NCBI GenBank assembly: GCA_011526085.1
Contig: WYBC01000019.1
Location: 1-64,000, forward strand
Reading direction: 5' to 3'
DNA length: 64,000 bases
From: Lysobacter sp.
GTDB taxonomy: Bacteria; Pseudomonadota; Gammaproteobacteria; Xanthomonadales; Xanthomonadaceae
Part shown: positions 55,293 to 64,000 of the stretch, one piece after another
How the letters are laid out: every line of letters starts with the position of its first letter
How positions within the stretch are numbered: position 1 is the stretch's first letter
Translations under genes and position numbers: made by a program
Notes under the pieces: model-generated
What the model saw: only the letters and a program-made list of their open reading frames with translations
What the model was told of the DNA's origin: nothing
Database searches by the model: none

Positions 55293-56125
55293 GCCGGGAA
55301 GAACAATCGCTGCAGGGCGACGCCCGGCTCGGGGTCGCGCATGAAGGATTCGCCGACCAGGAAGGCGTCGATGCCGGCGGCGCGCATGCGTTCGACATCG
55401 TCGCGGGTGGCGATGCCGCTTTCGGTGACCAGCGCGCGGCCTTCGGGCATCGCGGCCTTCAGCGCCAGCGAGGTGTCGAGCGACACCTCGAACGTGCGCA
55501 GGTTGCGGTTGTTGACGCCGATCAGCGGCAGGCGTCCGTCGACGGCGGGCAAGGCCAGCGCACGCGCGAGTTCGTCGGCATCGTGCACTTCCACCAGCAC
55601 GTCGAGGCCGACGGCCATCGCTTCGCGATACAGCGACGACAGCTGCGCATCGTCCAGCGCCGACACGATCAGCAGGATGCAGTCGGCGCCGAGCACCCGC
55701 GCTTCCACGATCTGATAGACATCGACGGTGAAATCCTTGCGCAGCACCGGCAGCGCGCAGGCGGCGCGCGCCTGCTGCAGGTAGGCGTCGGCGCCCTGGA
55801 AGAAATCGATGTCGGTCAGCACCGAGAGACAGGCCGCGCCGCCGGCTTCGTAGCTGCGAGCGATGGCCGGCGGATCGAACTCGGCGCGGATCACGCCCTT
55901 CGACGGGCTGGCCTTCTTCACTTCCGCGATCACCGCCGGCAGACCGGCCGCGCGCTTCGCGTCGACGGCCGCGGCGAACCCGCGCGTCGGCGGCGCATCG
56001 GCGAGACGCGCGCGCAGCGCGTCGAGCGGAAGGCGGGCGCTGCGCTCGGCGATTTCTTCGGCCTTGCGGTCGAGGATGCGTTGCAGGATGTCCGCGCGTC
56101 CGGCGGCGGTGGCGTGCTGGCTCAT
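55289..56125 (-). CDS. trpC: indole-3-glycerol-phosphate synthase
   Basis: A 278-residue TIM-barrel enzyme making indole-3-glycerol phosphate from CdRP. The core motifs are [16 protein letters not shown] (catalytic Lys), [63 protein letters not shown] and TESGI. It is monofunctional (no fused TrpF). The ATG overlaps the preceding small gene by ATGA, and its own stop overlaps the HAD gene. Confidence 0.96.
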   Translation of the reverse strand: MSQHATAAGRADILQRILDRKAEEIAERSARLPLDALRARLADAPPTRGFAAAVDAKRAAGLPAVIAEVKKASPSKGVIRAEFDPPAIARSYEAGGAACLSVLTDIDFFQGADAYLQQARAACALPVLRKDFTVDVYQIVEARVLGADCILLIVSALDDAQLSSLYREAMAVGLDVLVEVHDADELARALALPAVDGRLPLIGVNNRNLRTFEVSLDTSLALKAAMPEGRALVTESGIATRDDVERMRAAGIDAFLVGESFMRDPEPGVALQRLFFPA

Positions 56126-56472
56126 GGGGCGGGCTTCGCGAACCAATCGTAGGCGCGTTCGACTTTGGCGACGCGGGTGATGTAGCGGGTGTACCAGTCG
56201 CGACGGCCGCGGTTGCGGATCGCGGTGTGCTCGGCGTGATGCTTCCACGACAGGATGTCGGCCTCGCTGCGCCAGTAGCTGACGGTGATGCCGATGCCAT
56301 CCGCGCCGCGCACGGATTCCGCGCCGAGATAACCCGGCTGCCGTGCGGCGAGCGCGACCATCGCGGCGGCGGCTTCGCCGTAGGCCTCGGCGTCCTCGTC
56401 GTTGCGTTGCGAAGTGAAGATCACCGCGTAGTACGGCGGTTCCGGCGTGTTCGCGAACGACGGATCGCTCAT
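56122..56472 (-). CDS. antibiotic-biosynthesis-monooxygenase (ABM) domain protein inside the trp operon
   Basis: A 116-residue protein of the dimeric alpha/beta-barrel ABM fold ([22 protein letters not shown] ... [36 protein letters not shown]). Members range from heme-degrading to quinone-forming enzymes and many unknowns. The His/Trp-rich C-terminal ([18 protein letters not shown]) is shared with YqjZ/YgiN-like proteins. It overlaps both trpD (ATGA) and trpC (ATGA), so it is co-translated with them, yet has no known role in tryptophan synthesis. Confidence 0.83.
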   Translation of the reverse strand: MSDPSFANTPEPPYYAVIFTSQRNDEDAEAYGEAAAAMVALAARQPGYLGAESVRGADGIGITVSYWRSEADILSWKHHAEHTAIRNRGRRDWYTRYITRVAKVERAYDWFAKPAP

Positions 56473-57503
56473 GCGGCGCCCAGCCGTTGGGTGGTGGCGA
56501 TGAAATGTTCGAGCTTGGCGCGGGCATCGCCGCTGGCGATGGCGGCGCGCGCGGCGTCGATGCCGTGGGCGACGCTGTCGGCGACGCCCGCGACGTAGAG
56601 CGCGGCGCCGGCGTTGAGGCAGACGATGTCGCGCGGCAGGCCGGGCTTGTTGTCGAGCGCTTCCAGCAGCATCGCCCGGGATTCTTCCGCGTCGTTCACG
56701 CGCAGGTTGCGGCTGGCGGCCATGCCGATGCCGAAATCCTCGGGATGCAGTTCGTATTCGCGGACCTTGCCGTCGCGCAGTTCGCCGACCAGCGAGGCCG
56801 CGCCCAGCGACAGTTCGTCCATGCCGTCGCGCCCCCAGACCACCAGCGCGCGCTCGGCGCCGAGTTCCTGCAGCACCCGCGCCTGGATGCCGACCAGATC
56901 CGGATGGAACACGCCCATCAGGATGTTCGGCGCACCGGCGGGGTTGGTCAGCGGACCGAGGATGTTGAAGATCGTGCGCACGCCCATCTCGCGGCGCACC
57001 GGTGCGACCACCTTCATCGCCGGATGATGCACCGGCGCGAACATGAAGCCGATGCCGGTCTCGTCGATGCAGGCCGACACCTGCGCCGGCTGCAGATCGA
57101 TCTTCGCGCCGAGGGCTTCGAGCACGTCGGCGCTGCCGGATTTCGAGGACACGCTGCGGTTGCCGTGCTTGGCGACCTTGGCGCCGGCAGCGGCGACCAC
57201 GAACATGCTGGCGGTGGAGATGTTGAAGGTGTGCGCGCCGTCGCCGCCGGTGCCGACGATGTCGACCATGCGCTCGCGGCCCTTCACCTCGACCCGATGC
57301 GAGAACTCGCGCAGCACCGAGGCCGCGGCCGCGATCTCGCCGATGGTCTCCTTCTTCACGCGCAGGCCGGTGAGGATGGCCGCGGTCATCGCCGGCGTGA
57401 CTTCGCCGCGCATGATCTGGCGCATCAGTTCGACCATCTCGTCGTGGAAGATCTCGCGGTGTTCGATCGTCCGCTGCAGGGCTTGCTGGGGCGTGATGGA
57501 CAT
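56469..57503 (-). CDS. trpD: anthranilate phosphoribosyltransferase
   Basis: A 344-residue enzyme joining anthranilate to PRPP. Motifs: [25 protein letters not shown] (PRPP site), [51 protein letters not shown] and GMDELSLGA. The start at 57503 (MSITPQQAL) is preferred; an ATG at 57524 adds seven residues (MTERPAS). It follows trpG by about 50 nt, then overlaps the ABM gene. Confidence 0.96.
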   Translation of the reverse strand: MSITPQQALQRTIEHREIFHDEMVELMRQIMRGEVTPAMTAAILTGLRVKKETIGEIAAAASVLREFSHRVEVKGRERMVDIVGTGGDGAHTFNISTASMFVVAAAGAKVAKHGNRSVSSKSGSADVLEALGAKIDLQPAQVSACIDETGIGFMFAPVHHPAMKVVAPVRREMGVRTIFNILGPLTNPAGAPNILMGVFHPDLVGIQARVLQELGAERALVVWGRDGMDELSLGAASLVGELRDGKVREYELHPEDFGIGMAASRNLRVNDAEESRAMLLEALDNKPGLPRDIVCLNAGAALYVAGVADSVAHGIDAARAAIASGDARAKLEHFIATTQRLGAA

Positions 57504-57553
57504 GGACGCGGGTCGCTCCGTCATGGGCGTGGGCTGCCGTTCGGCGACGGCGC

Positions 57554-58138
57554 TCAGGCCGCGCGCGCGAGGAAATTCTTCAGCAGCGCGTGGCCGTGTT
57601 CGGTGAGGATGGATTCGGGGTGGAACTGCACGCCTTCCACCGGGAAATCGCGGTGGCGCAGGCCCATGATCTCTTCCACGCTGCCGTCGTCGTTCTCGGT
57701 CCAGGCGGTGACTTCCAGCGCTTCCGGCAGCGTATGCCGGTCGACGACGAGCGAGTGGTAGCGCGTGGCCTCGTAGGCGTCGGGCAGTCCGGCGAACACG
57801 CCCTTGCCTTCATGGCGGATGCGCGAGGTCTTGCCGTGCATGATGCGGCCGGCGCGGACGACATCGCCGCCGTAGGCCTGGCCGATGCTCTGGTGGCCCA
57901 GGCAGACGCCGAGGATCGGAATGCGGTCGCCCAGCCGGCGGATCACCTCGACCGAGACGCCCGCCTCGTTCGGCGTGCACGGGCCGGGGGAGATCACGAT
58001 GCCCGACGGCGCCAGCGCCTCGATCTCGTCGACCGTCAGTTCGTCGTTGCGCACCACCTTCACGTCCGCGCCCAGCGCCTGCAGGTACTGCACCAGGTTC
58101 CAGGTGAAGCTGTCGTAATTGTCGATCATCAGCAGCAC
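57554..58138 (-). CDS. trpG: anthranilate synthase component II (glutamine amidotransferase)
   Basis: The glutaminase subunit (about 194 residues) supplies ammonia to TrpE. The nucleophile Cys is in [14 protein letters not shown], the His/Glu pair in [28 protein letters not shown] is the typical start, with [17 protein letters not shown] at 58138 gives [11 protein letters not shown], matching the common [12 protein letters not shown]-terminus; the ATG at 58129 is the alternative. trpE is not within the window: a protease gene lies upstream instead. Confidence 0.94.
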   Translation of the reverse strand: MLLMIDNYDSFTWNLVQYLQALGADVKVVRNDELTVDEIEALAPSGIVISPGPCTPNEAGVSVEVIRRLGDRIPILGVCLGHQSIGQAYGGDVVRAGRIMHGKTSRIRHEGKGVFAGLPDAYEATRYHSLVVDRHTLPEALEVTAWTENDDGSVEEIMGLRHRDFPVEGVQFHPESILTEHGHALLKNFLARAA

Positions 58139-58220
58139 GACAGCGGTCTCGCGGCACACGGGGGGACGCGCAATGTAGCAGGAACGGGCGCGCGGGGCCC
58201 GCCCGCGGGCGGGCGCGCGC

Positions 58221-59792
58221 TCAGCGCCGGGGTTGGCCGCGCATGGTCTGGCCGCGGAGGCGGGGCGACGCGGCCCTCGCCGGTGCCGTTGCGGCCCCGG
58301 GCGCCCGGACCGCGCGCGGGGTCGGCCGCACGGTGATCACGAAACCCTCGGTGGTGGCCGCGTCCACCTTCACCCGGAAGGCGTAGTCCGGGGACACCCA
58401 GGTTTCGCCGACCTTGAACATGCTGCCTTCGTTGTTGGCGCGGTTCGCCGGCGGGGTATCGGCATCCTGGCTCCAGGCCGGGGACGCGCGGCCGGTCTGC
58501 ACCTCGTGGATGATGACCGCGTCGCCGGCCAGCCGGTTCTCGTAATTGCCGGTGCGCTTGCGCACTTCGACGGTGTAATAGCGGGTCGACTGGTCCGGAT
58601 AATTGAGGGTCAGCATCTGGGTGTTGACCGAGCCGGGCAGACTGGCGCGGTCGAGGGTGACCGAACGCGCGCCGGTACCGGCGGTGATCGTGCGTTTGCG
58701 CGCGGCGGCGACCCAGCCGAGACGGTTCCGGGAATAGATGTTGATGTGCTTCGGCAACGTGCCGTAGGTCGCGTTCGACACGCCGTTGTTCCAGCTGTCG
58801 CTCATCACGTCCCACGGGTTGTCGTAGGTGTCGCTGTCGTTGTCGGAATTGTTGGCGTGCGGCAGGCCGTAGGCGTGGCCCATCTCGTGCGACAGCGGCG
58901 CGAGATTGTTGAACGACCACGGCGGGTTCCAGGTGGTGCTCCAGCATTTGTTGACGCCGTCGAGCGCGGCGCAGCGGCTGCCGCCCCAGGCGAAGCCGTC
59001 GAGGTCGCCGTTGAACATCATGTTCACGCCCTGCAGGCCGCCGTTCGCGGCGAAATTGACGTTGGGGTCGTGCGCGGCGATGCAGTCCTCGAACAGCTTG
59101 GTGAGATCGGCCTTGTCCTTGCCCGTGGTCTCGTCCTTGGTCACGTAATAGGACCGCGGCTGCGGCAGGGTGGCCCAGCCGTAGGCGGCGCTGCCGGCGA
59201 GGTTGATCTGGCCGTAGGACACTTCCTGCCAGTAATGATCCAGCTGGCCGATGGCGGCGCCGTACTGCGACTGGAAGAAGCTCTGCGCCTTCTGCTCGGT
59301 CGCGATGTCGCTGAACTTGCACATCAACGTCGCCCAGACCGTGACGCCGGCGACCTTGGGCGCGATCTCGCCCGCCTTCGACGTCGACAGATCGCCGATC
59401 GGCACGATCGTGTCGACGAAGGCCGCGTCGACGGCGTGCGCGCCCGCGCCGCCGCGTTTGGCCGCGGCAGGCGCGGTCGACACCGCGACCCGCTTGCCGA
59501 ACAGCGCGTACAGATCCTCGGCGGCGCGCAGCGCCTGGTCCGGATCGATCGGGTGACGGCCGCCGTCGTCGGCGACCAGGGTGACGCGGAATTCGGTGTC
59601 GACGACACCCGCGGCCTTGGCTGCGGGCCCGGGATCGCCCCACGCCAGTTCCAGGCGGCCGATCAGCGGCGCCGCGCCGCTGCGGCCTTGGACATTGCGC
59701 TCCGGGAGCGGGTCCGTCCGGCGCGCGGCCTCGACCTGCAGGCCGCAGACGAGCGTCAACGCGATCAACAAGCCTGTACGCAGGAATCGCAT
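58221..59792 (-). CDS. secreted zinc metalloprotease (M6 / metzincin-like)
   Basis: A 523-residue exported protease. The signal peptide is residues 1-22. A pro-region follows, then a core with the zinc-binding [11 protein letters not shown] (His302, His306, His312; catalytic Glu303) and a Met-turn DVMSD (Met330), the full metzincin signature. Cys residues at about 158, 237, 274 and 283 may form disulfides. [14 protein letters not shown] just after the zinc site is Asp/Asn-rich and could bind calcium. The C-terminal half is beta-rich and ends in an Arg/Pro/Ala-rich tail. The layout recalls immune-inhibitor-A (M6) proteases; the exact family is uncertain. GGAGG lies 6 nt before the ATG. Confidence 0.85.
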   Translation of the reverse strand: MRFLRTGLLIALTLVCGLQVEAARRTDPLPERNVQGRSGAAPLIGRLELAWGDPGPAAKAAGVVDTEFRVTLVADDGGRHPIDPDQALRAAEDLYALFGKRVAVSTAPAAAKRGGAGAHAVDAAFVDTIVPIGDLSTSKAGEIAPKVAGVTVWATLMCKFSDIATEQKAQSFFQSQYGAAIGQLDHYWQEVSYGQINLAGSAAYGWATLPQPRSYYVTKDETTGKDKADLTKLFEDCIAAHDPNVNFAANGGLQGVNMMFNGDLDGFAWGGSRCAALDGVNKCWSTTWNPPWSFNNLAPLSHEMGHAYGLPHANNSDNDSDTYDNPWDVMSDSWNNGVSNATYGTLPKHINIYSRNRLGWVAAARKRTITAGTGARSVTLDRASLPGSVNTQMLTLNYPDQSTRYYTVEVRKRTGNYENRLAGDAVIIHEVQTGRASPAWSQDADTPPANRANNEGSMFKVGETWVSPDYAFRVKVDAATTEGFVITVRPTPRAVRAPGAATAPARAASPRLRGQTMRGQPRR

Positions 59793-59924
59793 GGTCGCCT
59801 CCGGGAAAACCGTCGCTGTGGGTCCGGCGGATGCTACACCGCCCTCCTTCGGCCGGCCGCGACGGAAGTCCGCTTCCATGCTCCGGTAAGCTGTCCCGAT
59901 CCACCGTCCGTCGATTCCGCCTCC

Positions 59925-60845
59925 ATGCCCTATCTGGAACTGTCCCTGCGCTGCCGCGAATCCGACCAGCCGCGCTACGAGCACGCACTCGAGGATGTCG
60001 GCGCGCTGGCGGTGACCCTGCTCGATGCCGATGCCGAAACCCCGAACGAACGCGCGATCCTGGAGCCCGGCGTCGGCGAGATGCCGATCTGGGGCGAGGT
60101 GGCGCTGTCGGCGCTGTTCGATGCCGAGGCCGACCCGCTGCTGCTGCTCGCGGCGCTGGAAGCCTTCGACCCCGGGCTGGACTGGTCGCAGGCCGGCTTC
60201 CGCAAGGTCGAGGATCAGGACTGGGAGCGCGCCTGGATGGACCAGTACGTGCCGCTGCGTTTCGGCGAACGCACCTGGATCGTGCCGTGGAACCACGACC
60301 TGCCGGAGGGCGCCGATGCGCCGGATGCCGCGGTCGTGCGGCTCGATCCCGGCCTGGCCTTCGGCTCCGGCACCCATCCCACCACCTCGCTGTGCCTGCA
60401 GTGGCTCGACGGGCTGGCCGCGCGGGGCGAACTGCAGGGTCGCGCGGTGCTGGATTTCGGCTGCGGCAGCGGCATCCTCGCGCTCGCGGCGCTCAAGCTC
60501 GGCGCCGGCCGCGCGGTCGGCGTCGACAACGACCCGCAGGCGATCCTCGCCACCCACGACAACGCGGCGCGGAATGGCGTGGGCGACCGCATCGCCGTGC
60601 ATCTGCCGGCGGACGAACCCGCGACCACCACCTATCCGGTGGTGGTCGCGAACATCCTGGCCGCGGCGCTGGACGCGCTGGCCGACACCCTCGCCGCACG
60701 GGTCGCGCCCGGCGGCCGCATCGCGCTGTCGGGCATCCTCGCCGGACAGGAGGACGAACTGCTGCCGCGCTACGGCGCCTGGTTCGACGCGCTGCGCGTC
60801 GTCCGCGAGGACGATTGGGTGAGGATCGACGGCGTTCGCAGATAG
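59925..60845 (+). CDS. prmA: ribosomal protein L11 methyltransferase
   Basis: Trimethylates ribosomal protein L11; 306 residues. Typical parts: the N-terminal substrate-recognition domain ([12 protein letters not shown] ... [23 protein letters not shown]) and the SAM-binding domain with [41 protein letters not shown] and [14 protein letters not shown]. It is divergent from the protease gene (132 bp between starts) and 29 nt upstream of the zinc-ribbon gene, a common xanthomonad order prmA / DUF3426 / fis / purH. Confidence 0.96.
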   Translation: MPYLELSLRCRESDQPRYEHALEDVGALAVTLLDADAETPNERAILEPGVGEMPIWGEVALSALFDAEADPLLLLAALEAFDPGLDWSQAGFRKVEDQDWERAWMDQYVPLRFGERTWIVPWNHDLPEGADAPDAAVVRLDPGLAFGSGTHPTTSLCLQWLDGLAARGELQGRAVLDFGCGSGILALAALKLGAGRAVGVDNDPQAILATHDNAARNGVGDRIAVHLPADEPATTTYPVVVANILAAALDALADTLAARVAPGGRIALSGILAGQEDELLPRYGAWFDALRVVREDDWVRIDGVRR

Positions 60846-60874
60846 CGCCCGCACGGCATGCTTCAATAGCCCGC

Positions 60875-61771
60875 ATGTTCATCAACTGCCCCTATTGCCG
60901 CGCGCTGGTGTCGACCGATCCGGTGACGGATCAGCCGCCGACCCATTGCCCCCACTGCGACAGCCTGCTGCGCCGCGATCCCGACGCGCCCTTCGACGGC
61001 GACGACATGGAAGAGCGCCCGCCGCTGGACATGGCCGCGCTGCTGAACGCGCCGGAGCCGCCGCCGTCGCCCGTCGCGGAGACGCACGAGGCGACGCCCG
61101 ACACCGTCGCGACCGCAGCGGACACGCACGATGCCGCGTCCGACGCCGACACATACGATGCGGACGATTCCGATGCGCCCGCAGCGTCCGCGCAGCCGGC
61201 CAGCGATCCCGCCACGGCGCCTGCGGTCGCAGCGCCGACGGCGCGCACGCGCATCGGCCGCGCGATGCCCAGTTTCGCCCGCGGTCCCGCCGGCACCGGC
61301 ACCGGCCGACGCGAGCGCTGGGTGATCGCGGTCGTGATCGCGCTCGCCCTGCTGCTCGCGCTGCAACTGCTGCTCGCGGACCGCGCGCGGCTGGCGGGCG
61401 ATGCGCACTGGCGGCCGCTGCTGCTCGCGCTGTGCGCGCCGCTGCGATGCGAGCTGCCGCCGTGGCGCGAACCCGCCGCGTTCACCCTGGTGCAGCGCGA
61501 CGTGCGCCAGCATCCGACCCGGCCCGGCGCGCTGCGCGTCTCGGCGACGTTCCGCAACGATGCGCGCTGGTCGCAGCCGTGGCCGCGACTGGAGCTGACG
61601 CTGTCCGACGCGAACGGACGCCCCGCGGGCGAACGCAGCTTCAAGGTCGAGGAATATCTCGGCGGCGCGCCGAGCCAACCCGAACTCGCCAGCGGCGAAA
61701 GCGCGACCGTGGCGATGGACATCCTGGAACCCGCGTCCGGCATCGTCGGCTACGATTTCGGTTTCCGCTGA
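60875..61771 (+). CDS. zinc-ribbon and DUF3426 domain membrane protein
   Basis: A 298-residue protein with an N-terminal zinc ribbon (CPYC at 5-8, CPHC at 25-28), an acidic Ala/Asp/Thr-rich low-complexity linker (about 45-130), one transmembrane helix (about 147-167), and a C-terminal DUF3426 beta-sandwich domain facing the periplasm (FTLVQRDVRQHPTRPGALRVSATFRN ... LEPASGIVGYDFGFR). The function is unknown; its placement between prmA and fis is conserved. TTCAAT lies about 10-15 nt upstream of the ATG, a possible near-leaderless -10. Confidence 0.88.
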   Translation: MFINCPYCRALVSTDPVTDQPPTHCPHCDSLLRRDPDAPFDGDDMEERPPLDMAALLNAPEPPPSPVAETHEATPDTVATAADTHDAASDADTYDADDSDAPAASAQPASDPATAPAVAAPTARTRIGRAMPSFARGPAGTGTGRRERWVIAVVIALALLLALQLLLADRARLAGDAHWRPLLLALCAPLRCELPPWREPAAFTLVQRDVRQHPTRPGALRVSATFRNDARWSQPWPRLELTLSDANGRPAGERSFKVEEYLGGAPSQPELASGESATVAMDILEPASGIVGYDFGFR

Positions 61772-62052
61772 TCGACACGGACATTTCGGACGGAAACTTC
61801 GGGCCACACGGCCCGCGCGGCGTAACGCGAAAGCCTCGCATTTCCGGCCATCCAATGCGCGATCAATCACTTGCCGTGCCGCGATCGCCGCGACCTTCGC
61901 CATTCATCGGGAAACCCGGTCTGTAACGGGATTCCCCCCCGCCTGCGCCATGGCAGGCGACCATCGCCCACGCTAGACTCACACCCCCTCGCCGCCCCGG
62001 CGACGGTCGGCCAGGGACGGGGCCCACGCGATACGCCACCGAGAGACCGTTC

Positions 62053-62322
62053 TTGAACGCCGAACGCCACGACACCGCCAATCGTCCCGCCACGCGCACG
62101 CCCCTGCGCGAGCATGTCGCGCATTCCGTGCGTCGCTATCTCGGCGATCTCAACGGTTCGGATACCCGCAATCTCTACGACATCGCGCTGCGCGAACTGG
62201 AAATTCCCCTGTTCGCGGAAGTGCTGCAGCACTGCGACGGCAACCAGAGCCGCGCCGCGGCGATGCTGGGCATCCACCGGGCGACGCTGCGCAAGAAGCT
62301 GAAGGATTACGGCATCGGCTGA
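62053..62322 (+). CDS. fis: nucleoid-associated protein Fis
   Basis: An 89-residue Fis homologue that bends DNA and activates rRNA and other growth-phase promoters. [19 protein letters not shown] is the N-terminal half; the C-terminal HTH is [41 protein letters not shown]. No ATG precedes the conserved part, so the TTG at 62053 is the likely start (preceded by GAGAGA). The 281-bp gap upstream (61772-62052) has a possible -10 TAGACT at 61974-61979 and no gene. Confidence 0.93.
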   Translation: MNAERHDTANRPATRTPLREHVAHSVRRYLGDLNGSDTRNLYDIALRELEIPLFAEVLQHCDGNQSRAAAMLGIHRATLRKKLKDYGIG

Positions 62323-62375
62323 TCCGGGCACGCGTCGGCAGACGCCGTGCCGACACCCCGCGCGCGGGCGGCCTT

Positions 62376-62381
62376 TATAAT
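62376..62381 (+). promoter_or_regulatory. consensus -10 element (TATAAT) upstream of purH
   Basis: A perfect TATAAT, in an otherwise GC-only stretch, lies 31 nt before the purH ATG, which fits a sigma-70 promoter with a short leader. A good -35 is not visible at 17-18 nt upstream. The PurR family is not evident here. Confidence 0.5.
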
Positions 62382-62412
62382 CGCGGCCTCCTCCGTCCCG
62401 CCCCGCCTCCCG

Positions 62413-63996
62413 ATGACCAGCCACCTGCCCAGCGCCCCGGTGACGCTCCGCCGCGCGTTGCTGTCCGTGTCCGACAAGACCGGCCTGCTCGAACTCGCCC
62501 GTGCCCTCGCCGACCGCAACGTCGAACTGCTGTCCACCGGCGGCACCGCCCGGGCCATCCGCGACGCCGGCATCCCGGTGCGCGACGTCAGCGAGGTCAC
62601 CGGTTTCCCGGAAATGATGGACGGCCGCGTGAAGACCCTGCATCCGATGGTGCACGGCGGCCTGCTCGGCCGCGCGGGCACCGACGACGCGGTGATGGCC
62701 GAACACGGCATCGGCGCGATCGATCTGCTGGTGCTGAACCTGTATCCGTTCGAAGCGGTCTCGGCCAATCCCGACAGCAGCATCGAGGACATCATCGAGA
62801 ACATCGACATCGGCGGCCCGGCGATGCTGCGCTCCGCGGCGAAGAACTACGCCCGCGTCGCCGTCGCCACCGATCCCGCGCAGTACGCCGGCATTCTCGC
62901 CGAGCTGGACGCCAACGACGGCGCGCTGTCGGGCAAGACCCGGTTCGCGCTCTCGGTCGCCGCGTTCAACCGCGTGGCGCAGTACGACGCGTTCATCAGC
63001 AACTATCTGTCGGCGCTGCAGGACGACGGTGCGCGCGCGCTGTTTCCGGCGCAGAACAACAGCAACTTCGTGAAGGTGATGGATCTGCGCTACGGCGAGA
63101 ATCCGCACCAGCACGGCGCGTTCTATCGCGACCTGTGGCCGGTGCCGGGCACGCTGGCGACGTTCTCGCAGCTGCAGGGCAAGGAACTGAGCTACAACAA
63201 CCTCGCCGACGCCGACGCCGCCTGGGAATGCGTGCGCCAGTTCGCGGCGCCGGCCTGCGTGATCGTGAAGCACGCCAATCCCTGCGGCGTGGCCGAAAGC
63301 GCGAACTGCGCCGACACCTACGAAGCGGCCTATGCCACCGATCCGACCTCGGCCTTCGGCGGCATCATCGCCTTCAACACCCGGCTGGACGGCGCCACCG
63401 CGAAGACCATCCTCGACCGCCAGTTCGTCGAAGTGCTGATCGCGCCCGACTACGACGACGAGGCGCTGGCCTACGCGAAGAAGAAGGCCAACGTGCGCGT
63501 GCTGCGGATTCCGCACGGCGACGGCCGCAACAACATGGACGTGAAGCGCGTCGGCTCCGGCCTGCTGATGCAGACCGCCGACATCCGCGAGGTGACCGCC
63601 GACGAACTGAAGGTGGTGACGAAGCTCGCGCCGACCGCCGCGCAGCTCGGCGATCTGCTGTTCGCCTGGCGCGTGGCCAAGTTCGTGAAGTCGAACGCGA
63701 TCGTGTACGCGAAGGACAGGCGCACCGTCGGCGTCGGCGCCGGCCAGATGAGCCGCGTCTATTCCGCGCGCATCGCCGGCATCAAGGCCGCCGACGCCGG
63801 CCTGGTCGTGCCCGGCTCGGTGATGGCCAGCGACGCCTTCTTCCCGTTCCGCGACGGCATCGACGCCGCCGCCGAGGCCGGGATCGCGGCGGTGATCCAG
63901 CCCGGCGGCTCGATGCGCGACCAGGAAGTGATCGACGCCGCGAACGAACACGGCCTCGCGATGGTGTTCACCGGCGTGCGGCATTTCCGGCACTGA
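62413..63996 (+). CDS. purH: bifunctional AICAR transformylase / IMP cyclohydrolase
   Basis: Catalyses the last two steps of de novo IMP synthesis; 527 residues, complete within the window (stop at 63994-63996). The N-terminal IMP cyclohydrolase (MGS fold) shows [45 protein letters not shown] and NLYPFEA. The C-terminal transformylase shows [42 protein letters not shown] (catalytic Lys-His), [13 protein letters not shown] and [12 protein letters not shown]. The ATG at 62413 fits the family; an in-frame ATG at 62347 lies upstream of the -10 element and is rejected. Confidence 0.97.
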   Translation: MTSHLPSAPVTLRRALLSVSDKTGLLELARALADRNVELLSTGGTARAIRDAGIPVRDVSEVTGFPEMMDGRVKTLHPMVHGGLLGRAGTDDAVMAEHGIGAIDLLVLNLYPFEAVSANPDSSIEDIIENIDIGGPAMLRSAAKNYARVAVATDPAQYAGILAELDANDGALSGKTRFALSVAAFNRVAQYDAFISNYLSALQDDGARALFPAQNNSNFVKVMDLRYGENPHQHGAFYRDLWPVPGTLATFSQLQGKELSYNNLADADAAWECVRQFAAPACVIVKHANPCGVAESANCADTYEAAYATDPTSAFGGIIAFNTRLDGATAKTILDRQFVEVLIAPDYDDEALAYAKKKANVRVLRIPHGDGRNNMDVKRVGSGLLMQTADIREVTADELKVVTKLAPTAAQLGDLLFAWRVAKFVKSNAIVYAKDRRTVGVGAGQMSRVYSARIAGIKAADAGLVVPGSVMASDAFFPFRDGIDAAAEAGIAAVIQPGGSMRDQEVIDAANEHGLAMVFTGVRHFRH

Positions 63997-64000
63997 TCGC

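Noticed and set aside
1-64000. tRNA, rRNA or CRISPR arrays
   Set aside because: I looked for T-loop consensus, rRNA blocks and evenly spaced direct repeats and saw none; a tRNAscan or Infernal run would be decisive.

Overview
The window is about 64 kb of very GC-rich, gene-dense chromosome with almost only housekeeping genes. Gene content and order point to a Xanthomonadaceae-type gammaproteobacterium (Lysobacter, Luteimonas, Stenotrophomonas or Xanthomonas relatives). The clues are the run xerD / RDD / lptG / lptF / pepA / holC / valS, the block yqgE / exonuclease / ruvX / pyrB, the block prmA / zinc-ribbon protein / fis / purH, a soluble EIIA-Man / HPr / EI set, and dispersed palindromes with GTAG heads. 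This placement is inference from family and synteny knowledge; no search was run. I found no tRNA, rRNA, CRISPR array, insertion sequence or prophage.

Layout. 0.1-3.4 kb: rubrerythrin, an Fe-S protein, a DUF3501 protein and a membrane-anchored hypothetical. 3.4-3.6 kb: repeat-rich gap. 3.6-9.2 kb: msrA, a 7TM-GGDEF protein, glnS, a nucleoside deaminase. 9.4-11.8 kb: rlmM (with an in-frame palindromic insertion), a small conserved hypothetical, a nucleotidyltransferase. 11.9-18.2 kb: EIIA-Man, HPr, EI, then convergent purL. 18.5-22.6 kb: secreted lipase with its foldase, then dsbC and xerD. 22.6-32.7 kb: RDD protein, lptGF, pepA, holC, valS, then rimI, a HolD-like psi subunit and pssA. Both chi and psi of the polymerase III clamp loader are therefore present. 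32.9-39.7 kb: DUF4124 protein, proS, an H-NS-type protein, a ThrE-type exporter, an ATP-grasp ligase, scoAB. 39.8-43.4 kb: yqgE, DEDDh exonuclease, ruvX, pyrB, a lipase-like lipoprotein. 43.5-46.6 kb: desaturase and ferredoxin reductase with a divergent TetR repressor and a clear palindromic operator between them. 46.6-50.4 kb: esterase, alpha-amylase, mgtE. 50.9-54.5 kb: small helical protein, KaiC-like double ATPase, GGDEF/histidine-kinase hybrid. 54.6-58.1 kb: trpG, trpD, a small monooxygenase-fold protein, trpC and a HAD phosphatase. 58.2-64 kb: a secreted metalloprotease, prmA, zinc-ribbon protein, fis, purH.

How genes work together. Many neighbours are translationally coupled by ATGA or GTGA stop/start overlaps (rlmM with the next gene, lipA/lif, lptF/lptG, pssA/holD/rimI, exonuclease/ruvX, the KaiC-like trio, trpD to HAD). 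The three-gene KaiC-like operon at 50.9-54.5 kb is the best candidate for a poorly described signalling system. The ATPase has two intact P-loops but lacks the phosphorylatable Ser/Thr pair of cyanobacterial KaiC, and it is fused by overlaps to a small all-helical protein and to a kinase that also carries an intact GGDEF motif.

Non-coding sequence is dominated by palindromes: five GTAG-headed REP-like elements (one inside rlmM, one supplying the stop codon of rimI), a perfect 33-bp inverted repeat ahead of valS, and two complex repeat-filled gaps.
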